Positions 1 to 8,126 of a DNA stretch of 18,763 bases are shown here, one piece after another. How positions within the stretch are numbered: position 1 is the stretch's first letter; each line of letters starts with the position of its first letter. Below the pieces are notes generated by a model that saw only the letters and a program-made list of their open reading frames with translations, was not told the DNA's origin and made no database searches. Position numbers and translations under genes: made by a program. Origin of the DNA: JAPUIN01 sp041580375 (GTDB lineage Bacteria > Acidobacteriota > Polarisedimenticolia > Gp22-AA2); the NCBI GenBank assembly GCA_041580375.1, contig JBFGDZ010000060.1, positions 1 to 18,763 on the forward strand, written 5' to 3'.

Positions 1-792
1 CTGCCGACGCGCGGCCGCGCGTTCGTGAACGGCTTCGACGTGGCTCGGCGCAACGAGCCCGTGAAACGCTCCATCGGATTCGTCACATCGGATGAGCGGT
101 CCTTTTACTGGAGGCTCACGGGGAGGGAGAACCTCCATTTCTTCGCCCGTTTGTATGGTCTGGGCGCCCCGGAGGCCCGGGATCGGTGCTCCGCGTTGCT
201 CGGCGAGATGGACCTGGTCGACGTCGCGGACCGGCAGTTCATGGCCTACTCATCCGGCATGAAGCAGAGGCTGGCGATCGCCCGCGCGCTGCTGCACGAT
301 CCCGCCATCCTCTGTCTGGACGAGCCCACGAGGAGCCTCGATCCGATTGCGGCCAAACACCTGCGGCGCTTCGTGAGCGAGCGCCTCAACGCGAGCCGGG
401 GCAAGACGATCCTGCTCGCGACGCACAACCTGCAGGAGGCTGAGGAGATGTGCGGGCGGCTCGCGATTCTCGATCGGGGCCGAATCCTCCGCCAGGGCAC
501 CGTCGCGGCCGTCACCGAAGGTCTGCCGGGCCGCGACCAGTACGTCCTGGTGGTGTCCGGCCTGCGCGAGATGCCCCGCGACGGGCGGTGGGTGACGCGG
601 ACGGAGAACCACTCGGGGGGATCGGTGCGGGTCCTCGCCGAGATCGATCGCGGGGGGAAGGCGCTCTCCGATCTTCTGCGCGCCATCCTCGACGGACGCG
701 GGACGATCCTCTCCTGCTCGCGGCGCGAGCCGGGACTGCAGGAGGTGTTCGATCTGCTGGACCGCGCGCCGACGCCGGAGTGGACCCCGTGA
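1..792 (+). CDS. ABC transporter ATP-binding protein (5' partial)
   Basis: This is the cytoplasmic ATPase of an ABC-2 type exporter; it would power the permease encoded immediately downstream. The reading frame is open from base 1, and the first residues (LPTRGRAFVNGFDV) match the stretch that follows the Walker A loop in this family. The start codon and Walker A therefore lie upstream of the window, and the GTG at 25 is not the start. Visible motifs are a Q-loop region with VTSDERSFYWRLTGRENL, a variant common in this subfamily, then the ABC signature SSGMKQRLAIARA (about 253-291), Walker B ILCLDEPT (about 310-333) and the H-loop ATHNLQEAEE (about 418-447). The C-terminal tail of about 100 residues is typical of drug or lipid/polysaccharide export ATPases. 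The stop overlaps the permease start by 4 bases, indicating translational coupling. The cargo cannot be read from the sequence. Confidence 0.93.
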   Translation: MPTRGRAFVNGFDVARRNEPVKRSIGFVTSDERSFYWRLTGRENLHFFARLYGLGAPEARDRCSALLGEMDLVDVADRQFMAYSSGMKQRLAIARALLHDPAILCLDEPTRSLDPIAAKHLRRFVSERLNASRGKTILLATHNLQEAEEMCGRLAILDRGRILRQGTVAAVTEGLPGRDQYVLVVSGLREMPRDGRWVTRTENHSGGSVRVLAEIDRGGKALSDLLRAILDGRGTILSCSRREPGLQEVFDLLDRAPTPEWTP

Positions 793-1601
793 TCGCCCGG
801 CTCGGAACGCTCGGCGCGTTTCTCAAGCGCGACTTCCTCATCGAGGTTTCGTACCGCACGTCGTTCATCCTGCAGATCCTCGGAATCGTGTCGACGGTGT
901 TCATCTTCTATTTCGTCGCGCACATCGTGGACGCGCCGCCGACGACGCCGGGTCTCGACGGGCTTCCGTACTGGCCGTACATCCTCGTCAACCTGGCCTT
1001 CTTCAGCTTCCTCTCCTCGTCGATCCTGTCGTTCGCCAACAAGATCAGGACCGAGCAGACGACCGGAACGCTGGAGGCGATGCTCGTCTCCCCCATGGCG
1101 GTCTCGTCCATCGTGCTGGGCTCCGCGCTGTGGGACTTTCTCATGGCCTCGCTGAAGGCGCTCGTCTACCTCCTGATCGGGTGGCTCTGGTTCGGGATCG
1201 TGATTCATCCCGAGGGCATGCTCTCGGGATTGATCGTTCTGGTCCTGATGGTGATGTCGTTCTCGGGCATCGGAATCCTGTCCGCCGCCTTCGTGCTCTA
1301 CATGAAGAGGGGCGATCCGATCACGTTCCTCATGACCAGCGGCTCGGCGCTCCTGGGCGGAGTGTTCTTTCCCGTCGAGGCGATGCCGCCGTTTCTGCAG
1401 GCGGCGTCCCGGCTGCTCCCGATCACCTACGGGCTTCGCGCCATGCGCCGCGCCCTGCTTCTGGGCTCGCCGCTCTCGGAACTGCTTCCCGATCTGCGGG
1501 CGCTCCTCATCTTCACCATCGTCCTTCTGCCCCTCGGCGTCTTCGGATTCCGGTGGGCCGTCCGCCGGGCCCGGCTCGAAGGATCGCTCGTCCAGTACTG
1601 A
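789..1601 (+). CDS. ABC-2 type transporter permease
   Basis: A 270-residue integral membrane protein, the likely channel partner of the ATPase just upstream. The GTG at 789 was chosen because it overlaps the ATPase stop as GTGA and gives the expected N-terminus, an amphipathic segment (about residues 6-16, with LGAFLKRDFLIEV) before the first membrane span. About six hydrophobic segments are visible: residues about 24-44, 60-80, 107-140, 143-165, 170-195 and 235-255. The middle contains the EQTTGTLEAMLVSP motif characteristic of ABC-2 permeases, which lies in the cytoplasmic region before the third span. The same frame stays open far upstream (to 450), but that part reads antisense-like, Arg/Pro-rich protein inside the ATPase gene and is not real. 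Family assignment is secure; the substrate is unknown. Confidence 0.93.
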   Translation: MIARLGTLGAFLKRDFLIEVSYRTSFILQILGIVSTVFIFYFVAHIVDAPPTTPGLDGLPYWPYILVNLAFFSFLSSSILSFANKIRTEQTTGTLEAMLVSPMAVSSIVLGSALWDFLMASLKALVYLLIGWLWFGIVIHPEGMLSGLIVLVLMVMSFSGIGILSAAFVLYMKRGDPITFLMTSGSALLGGVFFPVEAMPPFLQAASRLLPITYGLRAMRRALLLGSPLSELLPDLRALLIFTIVLLPLGVFGFRWAVRRARLEGSLVQY

Positions 1602-1606
1602 GCTCG

Positions 1607-1631
1607 CGTCCCCGATCGCCCCGCCGGGACG
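1607..1631 (+). terminator. Possible GC hairpin after the ABC-2 operon
   Basis: CGTCCC (1607-1612) can pair with GGGACG (1626-1631), a perfect 6-bp stem with a 13-base loop, starting 6 bases after the permease stop. No T-run follows, so it is not a classical intrinsic terminator. It could be a Rho-independent element of the GC-rich type or simply a chance inverted repeat. Confidence 0.25.
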
Positions 1632-1664
1632 GGCATTCCGGCGCTCAGGGTACGGCCGAGTTCG

Positions 1665-1693
1665 TTGACACCCCCGGGACCGTATGCTATAGA
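1665..1693 (+). promoter_or_regulatory. Sigma-70-type promoter of icd-mdh
   Basis: A -35 box TTGACA (1665-1670) stands exactly 17 bases from a -10 box TATAGA (1688-1693), and the -10 is preceded by the extended -10 bases TGC (1685-1687). Transcription would begin near 1700, leaving a leader of about 93 bases before the icd TTG start. The same arrangement occurs upstream of sucC (5588-5616), which supports a functional promoter. The leader contains a small hairpin, CGTCC-TTC-GGACG (1716-1728), with no recognised riboswitch structure. Confidence 0.8.
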
Positions 1694-1792
1694 TGAAACC
1701 TCTCCGCAGAGCGAGCGTCCTTCGGACGACCCGGGGAATGATGCGGCTTTGACTCTCGAAAGGGCGCGTGACTTCGGAGGGAGGAATCCGCC

Positions 1793-3037
<1,245 letters not shown>

Positions 3038-3083
3038 CGGTGAGGTCGATGCACGCAGGAGAGGGGAGGAAGGAGACGGTCAG

Positions 3084-4010
3084 ATGAACAGGAAGGTCTC
3101 GATCATCGGAGCCGGGAACGTCGGCGCCTCCACGGCGGAGAGGGTCGCATTGCGGAGGTTGGCGGACGTCGTTCTCGTGGACATCGTCGAGGGTCTGCCG
3201 CAGGGGAAGGCTCTCGATCTCAACGAGGCGGGACCGGTGGACGGCTACGACGTCCGCCTCACGGGCAGCAACGGCTACGAGGAGACGTCCGGATCGGACG
3301 TCGTGGTCATCACCTCGGGACTGCCGCGGAAGCCGGGCATGAGCCGCGACGATCTCCTCAAGGCGAATTTCGAGATCGTCCGCGCGGTCACCAGGGAAGT
3401 CGCCCGTCGATCGCCCGACGCCGTTCTGATCGTCGTCAGCAATCCGCTCGACGCCATGGCGTACACGGCGCTGAAGACGAGCGGCTTTCCCCGCGAGCGG
3501 GTCGTCGGCATGGCGGGAATTCTCGACTCGGCACGGATGCGCTTCTTCATCGCGGAGGAGCTCGGCGTCTCCGTCGGCAACACGCACGCCTTCGTCCTGG
3601 GGGGGCACGGAGATTCGATGGTCCCGCTGCCGCGCTACTCCACCGTGGCGGGGATCCCCATCACCGAGCTCATGCCGAAGAAGACGATCGACGCGATCGT
3701 GCAGCGCACCCGGGACGGCGGCATCGAGGTCGTGAATCTCCTGAAGAGCGGGAGCGCCTACTACGCGCCGGCGAGCTCGATCGTGCAGATGGTCGAGGCC
3801 GTGCTGCACGACACGCACTGCATCCTGCCCTGCGCCGTCTATCTGCAGGGCGAGTACGGATACCGGGACGTCTTCCTGGGTGTTCCGGCGCGGCTCGGCG
3901 CCGCGGGCATGGAGAAGGTCATCGAGATCAAGCTGACCGACGAGGAGAAGACCGCCCTCGATCGGTCCGCCGAAGCCGTGCGCGCGCTGATCGGAAAGCT
4001 GCCGCTCTAG
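3084..4010 (+). CDS. mdh: Malate dehydrogenase (LDH-like type)
   Basis: Interconverts malate and oxaloacetate with NAD in the TCA cycle. The 308-residue protein begins with the NAD-binding fold IIGAGNVGAS (7-16; Gly9, Gly11, Gly14) and has Asp33 at the end of the second strand, which favours NAD over NADP. Malate rather than lactate specificity is shown by Arg82 in GLPRKPGMSRDD (79-90), where lactate dehydrogenases carry Gln. Further catalytic residues are Arg88, Asn120 (VVSNPLDAM), Asp148 and Arg151 (GILDSARMR), and His175 (GGHGDSMVP). The ATG at 3084 follows a purine-rich site AGGAAGGAG (3067-3075). The gene sits 46 bases after icd and has no promoter of its own that I can see. Its TAG stop is shared on the opposite strand with the convergent dacB stop. 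Confidence 0.97.
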   Translation: MNRKVSIIGAGNVGASTAERVALRRLADVVLVDIVEGLPQGKALDLNEAGPVDGYDVRLTGSNGYEETSGSDVVVITSGLPRKPGMSRDDLLKANFEIVRAVTREVARRSPDAVLIVVSNPLDAMAYTALKTSGFPRERVVGMAGILDSARMRFFIAEELGVSVGNTHAFVLGGHGDSMVPLPRYSTVAGIPITELMPKKTIDAIVQRTRDGGIEVVNLLKSGSAYYAPASSIVQMVEAVLHDTHCILPCAVYLQGEYGYRDVFLGVPARLGAAGMEKVIEIKLTDEEKTALDRSAEAVRALIGKLPL

Positions 4011-5500
4011 GGCCCCCCGCCCATGGGGGTCTCGAGGAGCGGGACGATCTCATCGTCCGTGCTGTCCGCGATGGCGGCCACGATGCGGTCGAGAGCGTGC
4101 TCCACCGCGGCGCTCGATCCGCGGGGGCGGTCCGCCAGCAGCGCGAACGCGAATCGCCGGCCGGAAGCATTCTCGACGTAACCGGCCAGGGCGCGCGCGC
4201 CGAACACCCGACCGGTCTTGGCGCGCACGCGCCGTTTCAACGGATCCCCGGCGAAGCGATCCTGCAGCGTCCCGTCGGCTCCCCCGATCGGGAACGAGGC
4301 CGCGAGGTCAGGCCCGATGGAGAAATCCCCCGCGGCGGCCGCGAGGACACCGGCCACCAGCCGCGGCGGGACGCGGTTCATTTTCGAGAGGCCGGATCCA
4401 TCGGCGAGAGTGGCGCCGTCCGGATCGAGCCCGATCCCGACGAGATAGTCTTCGATGACGCGCAGCCCGATCTCCGTCGTTCCGGGCCGGCCGGAAAGGG
4501 TCGCGCCGAGCGTCTTGACCAGCGACTCGGCCATGAAGTTGTTGCTGTGCTTGTTCATGTCGCGCACGAGGATCCCGAGCGGCCGCGAGACGTGCCGGTG
4601 GATCTCCACCGCGTTTTCGGGCACCGGACCGATGCGGGCGGTTCCATCGACGATGATGCCCTCGGCCCGAGCGATGTCGCGGAACGCGTGGAGAGCATAC
4701 AGGGCCGGCTCGTCCACCGAGCGGTAGAAGGTCAACGGCGCATCGGATCGGCGCACCTGGCCGCCGAGAATGACGGTATTGCGCCCGTCGCGGACCACGC
4801 GAGAGACCGAAAGGGAGGTGGGGCGCTCCGTCGTGACGGCCCGCTGGACGACGCCGAAGTACGATGACGCCGGCTCCAGAAAGACCCGCGGAGAATCTTC
4901 GAGCCGCGCGGCGGGGACGACGGTCACGGCGACCGCGTTGAAGTTGCAGGAGAGGGCTCCGATCGGCGCATTGTACGCCGAGTCGTCCGTCGCGGGCGGC
5001 CAGCCGGGCGGTCTCCGGACCGCGTCGAAAAACGTCTCGTCGCCCACCAGATCACCCCGCACCCGGCGGATGCCGACGACCGCGAGCCGGCGGGCGATGA
5101 GCCACCATGCCTCGCTCACGAGATCCGGAGCGCCCGAGCCCCGCACGTACAGATCGCCCGTGACGTGCCCCGCGGCGTCGGGCGGCGCGTCGGCGTAGAG
5201 GATCGTCTCGAAGGAGAACTCCGGGCCGAGCAGAGACAGGGCGGCCGCGCTCGTCACGATCTTCAGCGTGGACGCCGGCTTGAGGGGACGATCGGCGTTC
5301 TTCTCGTACAGGACCCGCCCTTCCGGCAGGACCACGACGATCAATCCCGTTTCCTGCGGCCGGAGGACCGGAGATCGCAGCAGGGACTCGATGCGTTGCG
5401 CCAGGGCTGGAAGGGAGGCGGGCGATGACGAGGCGCCCCCCGCCGGGAGCAGGAGCAGCGCGATCGCGACGCCCGCGGGAACGGAAGAACGGGACCTCAT
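4007..5500 (-). CDS. dacB: D-alanyl-D-alanine carboxypeptidase/endopeptidase, PBP4 type
   Basis: A secreted penicillin-binding protein of peptidase family S13, which trims or cleaves peptidoglycan peptide cross-links in the periplasm. The ATG at 5500 gives a 497-residue protein starting with a Sec signal peptide (MRSRSSVPAGVAIALLLLP, then a small-residue region to about 24). The frame stays open a further 323 codons upstream, but that is antisense sucC. Three active-site motifs are present in order: SxxK as ASTLK (Ser77, Lys80), SxN as HSNNFMAES (Ser319, Asn321) and KTG (428-430); DGSGLS (367-372) is also a family hallmark. A GGAGGA site lies 12 bases before the start. The gene is transcribed from a good divergent promoter (5550-5578) and ends convergently with mdh, overlapping it by 4 bases. 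Class C low-molecular-mass PBP is certain; the balance of carboxypeptidase and endopeptidase activity is not. Confidence 0.95.
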   Translation of the reverse strand: MRSRSSVPAGVAIALLLLPAGGASSSPASLPALAQRIESLLRSPVLRPQETGLIVVVLPEGRVLYEKNADRPLKPASTLKIVTSAAALSLLGPEFSFETILYADAPPDAAGHVTGDLYVRGSGAPDLVSEAWWLIARRLAVVGIRRVRGDLVGDETFFDAVRRPPGWPPATDDSAYNAPIGALSCNFNAVAVTVVPAARLEDSPRVFLEPASSYFGVVQRAVTTERPTSLSVSRVVRDGRNTVILGGQVRRSDAPLTFYRSVDEPALYALHAFRDIARAEGIIVDGTARIGPVPENAVEIHRHVSRPLGILVRDMNKHSNNFMAESLVKTLGATLSGRPGTTEIGLRVIEDYLVGIGLDPDGATLADGSGLSKMNRVPPRLVAGVLAAAAGDFSIGPDLAASFPIGGADGTLQDRFAGDPLKRRVRAKTGRVFGARALAGYVENASGRRFAFALLADRPRGSSAAVEHALDRIVAAIADSTDDEIVPLLETPMGGGP

Positions 5501-5549
5501 GCGGGTTCGTAATCCTCCGAGCGCACGCGGCCTCCCTGTCGGACCGCGC

Positions 5550-5578
5550 ATCGTAGCAGAGCCCAGAAAGGCTGTCAA
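5550..5578 (-). promoter_or_regulatory. Promoter of dacB
   Basis: Read on the minus strand, TTGACA (5578-5573) is followed after exactly 17 bases by TACGAT (5555-5550), with the extended -10 triplet TGC directly before it (5558-5556). Transcription would start near 5543, giving a leader of about 42 bases before the dacB ATG. The -35 box lies back to back with that of the sucC promoter, 9 bases away. Confidence 0.78.
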
Positions 5579-5587
5579 AACAAGGGT

Positions 5588-5616
5588 TTGACACGATCGG
5601 GGGCCGATGCTATATA
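5588..5616 (+). promoter_or_regulatory. Promoter of the sucCD operon
   Basis: TTGACA (5588-5593), a 17-base spacer, and TATATA (5611-5616), with the extended -10 triplet TGC at 5608-5610. Predicted start near 5623 leaves a very short leader of about 16 bases, which holds the GGAGAGA ribosome site (5630-5636). This is close to consensus and is the strongest-looking promoter in the window. Confidence 0.82.
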
Positions 5617-5638
5617 GAGGCCCCTTGCCGGAGAGAGC

Positions 5639-6802
5639 GTGAAAATCCACGAGTATCAGGCGAAACAGGTCCTGAGCCGTTTCGGTGTCGACGTGCCGCG
5701 CGGCGAGGTCGCCTTCAATCCGAAGGACGCCGCGTCGATCGCGGGCCGCCTGGGCGGTCGATGCGTCCTCAAAGCGCAGATCCACGCGGGGGGGCGCGGC
5801 AAGGGAGGCGGCATCCAGATCGCCGACGATCCGTCCGCGGCCGAGCGGATCGCCCGCAAGCTGATCGGCATGACGCTGGTGACGCCGCAGACCGGTCCGC
5901 AGGGACGGGTCGTCCGCCGGTTGCTGGTCGAGGAGCCGCTGGAGATCGAGCGCGAGATCTACATCGGGATCACGCTCGATCGGAGCCGTGGGTGCCCCGT
6001 GCTGATGGCGAGCGGCGAAGGGGGCGTCGAGATCGAGGAGGTCGCCCGGCGCGACCCCTCCGCCATCCTGAAGGAGCCGATCGAACCGCTCCTCGGCCTT
6101 CGGCCGTTCCAGACGCGCAAGCTGGCCCGCGCCCTCGGGGTTTCGGGGGAGGCGGTCAGGCGGTTCGAGCGGATCACCCGATCGCTCTCCCGCGCCTACG
6201 TCGAGACCGATGCTTCCCTCGCGGAGATCAATCCCCTCGTGATCACGGGCGGCGGCGGAGTTGTGGCCCTCGACGCCAAGATGAACTTCGACGACAACGC
6301 GCTCTTCCGTCATCCCGAGATCCGGGAGATGCGGGACACCGACGAGGAGGAGCCGCTCGAGATCGAGGCGTCGGCACATTCGCTGAACTACATCAAACTG
6401 CAGGGCAACGTCGGCTGCATGGTCAACGGTGCGGGGCTCGCGATGGCCACGATGGACATCATCAAGCACGTGGGCGGCGAGCCGGCCAACTTCCTCGACG
6501 TCGGAGGGGGCGCAAGCGCAGACCAGGTGGCGGCCGCGTTCCGGATCCTGCTTTCGGACGATGACGTCCGGGCCGTCCTGATCAACATCTTCGGCGGGAT
6601 CCTCCGGTGCGACATTCTGGCTCGCGGCATCGTCGACGCGGCCCGCAAGGCGGATCTCAAGGTGCCCATGGTCGTGCGGCTCGACGGCACCAACGTCGAG
6701 GAAGGACGCGCGATTCTGAGCTCGGCGAAGCTCAACCTCGTCCTCGCCGATGGAATGCTCGACGCAGCGCAGAAAGTGGTCGGGCTGGCGGAGGCGAAAT
6801 GA
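5639..6802 (+). CDS. sucC: Succinyl-CoA synthetase (ADP/GDP-forming) beta subunit
   Basis: The nucleotide-binding subunit of succinyl-CoA synthetase, which converts succinyl-CoA to succinate with substrate-level phosphorylation. The 387-residue length is normal. The N-terminal half is an ATP-grasp fold: MKIHEYQAKQVL at the start, the phosphate-binding loop AGGRGKGGG (50-58), and SLAEINPLVIT with the metal-binding Glu/Asn near residue 200. The C-terminal CoA-ligase half carries the family signature LNYIKLQGNVGCMVNGAGLA followed by NFLDVGGGA, and INIFGGILRCD, the loop contacting the phosphorylated His of the partner subunit. The GTG at 5639 was chosen because it gives the universal MKIHEYQ N-terminus and follows GGAGAGA. 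The stop overlaps the sucD start as ATGA. Nucleotide preference (ATP or GTP) cannot be decided here. Confidence 0.97.
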   Translation: MKIHEYQAKQVLSRFGVDVPRGEVAFNPKDAASIAGRLGGRCVLKAQIHAGGRGKGGGIQIADDPSAAERIARKLIGMTLVTPQTGPQGRVVRRLLVEEPLEIEREIYIGITLDRSRGCPVLMASGEGGVEIEEVARRDPSAILKEPIEPLLGLRPFQTRKLARALGVSGEAVRRFERITRSLSRAYVETDASLAEINPLVITGGGGVVALDAKMNFDDNALFRHPEIREMRDTDEEEPLEIEASAHSLNYIKLQGNVGCMVNGAGLAMATMDIIKHVGGEPANFLDVGGGASADQVAAAFRILLSDDDVRAVLINIFGGILRCDILARGIVDAARKADLKVPMVVRLDGTNVEEGRAILSSAKLNLVLADGMLDAAQKVVGLAEAK

Positions 6803-7668
6803 GCGTTCTCGTCGATGACCGGAGTCGCGTGGTCGTGCAGGGCATCACCGGGCGCGAGGGAAGCTTCCACGCCCGCCAGTGCGCCGAGTACGGCACGCGG
6901 ATCGTCGCCGGCGTGACGCCCGGGCGCGGAGGGGCGAAACAGGATGACGTTCCCGTGTACGACACGATGAAGGAGGCGGTGGAGATCCAGGGCGCGAACG
7001 TCTCTTTGATCTTTGTGCCCCCCGCCGCCGCGGCGGACGCCATTCTCGAAGCGGCGGACGCGGGGGTCGAACTCGTGGTCTGCATCACCGAGGGGATCCC
7101 GGTGACCGACATGGTCGTCGTGCGGGCCGCCCTGAAGAACCGGCCGGTGCGGCTCATCGGACCGAATTGCCCGGGCGTGATCTCGCCGGGGCGGAGCAAG
7201 GTCGGAATCATGCCCGGGTTCATCCATCGCCCCGGTCCGGTCGGGGTCGTCTCCAGGAGCGGAACCCTGACCTACGAGGCCGTGGCGCAGCTGAGCCGAC
7301 GCGGGATCGGCCAGACGACCTGCATCGGGATCGGAGGCGATCCGATCATCGGGACGACGTTCGTCGATGCCCTCGAATTGTTCCGCGACGACCCGGCGAC
7401 GAGGGCGGTGGTCATGATCGGAGAGATCGGAGGGGGCGCCGAGGAGGAGGCCGCGCAGTTCGCCCGGGAGGAGCTCGAGGTGCCGCTGGTCACCTTCATC
7501 GCCGGCCAGACGGCGCCGCCCGGCCGTCGCATGGGGCATGCCGGAGCGATCATCGCCGGAGGAAAGGGGACCGCGGCCGAGAAGATGGCCGCCCTCAAGG
7601 ATGCGGGCGCCCATGTGCTCGCGAGCCCGGCGGAGATCGGCGACGCCGTGGCCCGGCTGGTCGCCTGA
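6799..7668 (+). CDS. sucD: Succinyl-CoA synthetase alpha subunit
   Basis: The catalytic subunit that binds CoA and is transiently phosphorylated on a histidine. The 289-residue protein starts with the CoA-binding Rossmann fold: VVVQGITGREGSFHARQ (11-27) and YGTRIVAGVTPGRGG. IGPNCPGVISPG (120-131) is the ligase motif, and the phosphorylated histidine is His247 in RRMGHAGAI, with Glu209 in GEIGGGAEE as its supporting residue. The ATG at 6799 overlaps the sucC stop by 4 bases, the usual coupling for these two subunits; the same frame is open earlier but only as sucC shadow. ndk follows after 26 bases. Confidence 0.97.
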   Translation: MSVLVDDRSRVVVQGITGREGSFHARQCAEYGTRIVAGVTPGRGGAKQDDVPVYDTMKEAVEIQGANVSLIFVPPAAAADAILEAADAGVELVVCITEGIPVTDMVVVRAALKNRPVRLIGPNCPGVISPGRSKVGIMPGFIHRPGPVGVVSRSGTLTYEAVAQLSRRGIGQTTCIGIGGDPIIGTTFVDALELFRDDPATRAVVMIGEIGGGAEEEAAQFAREELEVPLVTFIAGQTAPPGRRMGHAGAIIAGGKGTAAEKMAALKDAGAHVLASPAEIGDAVARLVA

Positions 7669-7694
7669 CCCGTTCAACGTGGGAAGGGAGGACG

Positions 7695-8120
7695 ATGAAC
7701 ATCGAGCGGACGCTCGCAATCGTGAAACCGGACGGGGTCGGGAGCAATCTCGTGGGCGAGGTCGTGCGCCGGTTCGAATCCGCGGGCCTGCGGGTGGTGG
7801 CGCTGAAGATGGTCCGCCTCGGCCTGGAGCAGGCCGCGGGCTTCTACCACGTGCACCGGGAGAGACCGTTCTTCTCGTCTCTGGTATCGTTCATGACGAG
7901 CGGACCGATCGTGCCGATGGTGCTCGAGGGAGAGGGGGCGATCGGCAGGGTCCGCGAGCTGATGGGGGCGACCGATCCCTCCAAAGCGGCCGCCGGGAGC
8001 ATCCGCAAGGACTTCGCGTCATCGATCGAGAAAAACATCGTGCACGGCTCGGACGCTCCCGAGACCGCCCGCTTCGAGGTCGCGTACTTCTTCAGCCCGC
8101 TCGAGATCCACCCCCGCTGA
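7695..8120 (+). CDS. ndk: Nucleoside diphosphate kinase
   Basis: Transfers the gamma phosphate between nucleoside triphosphates and diphosphates through a phosphohistidine. The 141-residue protein is the standard single-domain size. It begins ERTLAIVKPDGV (4-15, with the conserved Lys11) and carries the active-site signature NIVHGSDAPETA (114-125) with catalytic His117; the conserved Arg and Thr contacts are in RERPFFSSLVSFMTSGP. The ATG at 7695 lies 5 bases after GGGAGG. Placement directly behind sucCD is seen in many bacteria and makes biochemical sense, since NDK can equilibrate the nucleotide made by succinyl-CoA synthetase; that link is known from other systems and inferred here. The next gene starts 6 bases downstream. 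Confidence 0.97.
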   Translation: MNIERTLAIVKPDGVGSNLVGEVVRRFESAGLRVVALKMVRLGLEQAAGFYHVHRERPFFSSLVSFMTSGPIVPMVLEGEGAIGRVRELMGATDPSKAAAGSIRKDFASSIEKNIVHGSDAPETARFEVAYFFSPLEIHPR

Positions 8121-8126
8121 GCCTCG

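Noticed and set aside
246..1208. Long minus-strand open frame of 320 codons across the ABC genes
   Set aside because: Arg/Asp/Glu-rich composition with no domain signal; it is the antisense shadow of GC-rich coding DNA.
1694..1792. Riboswitch or attenuator in the icd leader
   Set aside because: Only one small 5-bp hairpin is visible, with no T-run, leader peptide or recognised aptamer pattern.
5501..6469. In-frame upstream extension of dacB to give an 820-residue protein
   Set aside because: The extra 323 codons are antisense to sucC, lack protein-like motifs, and the ATG at 5500 begins a proper signal peptide just after a promoter and GGAGGA.
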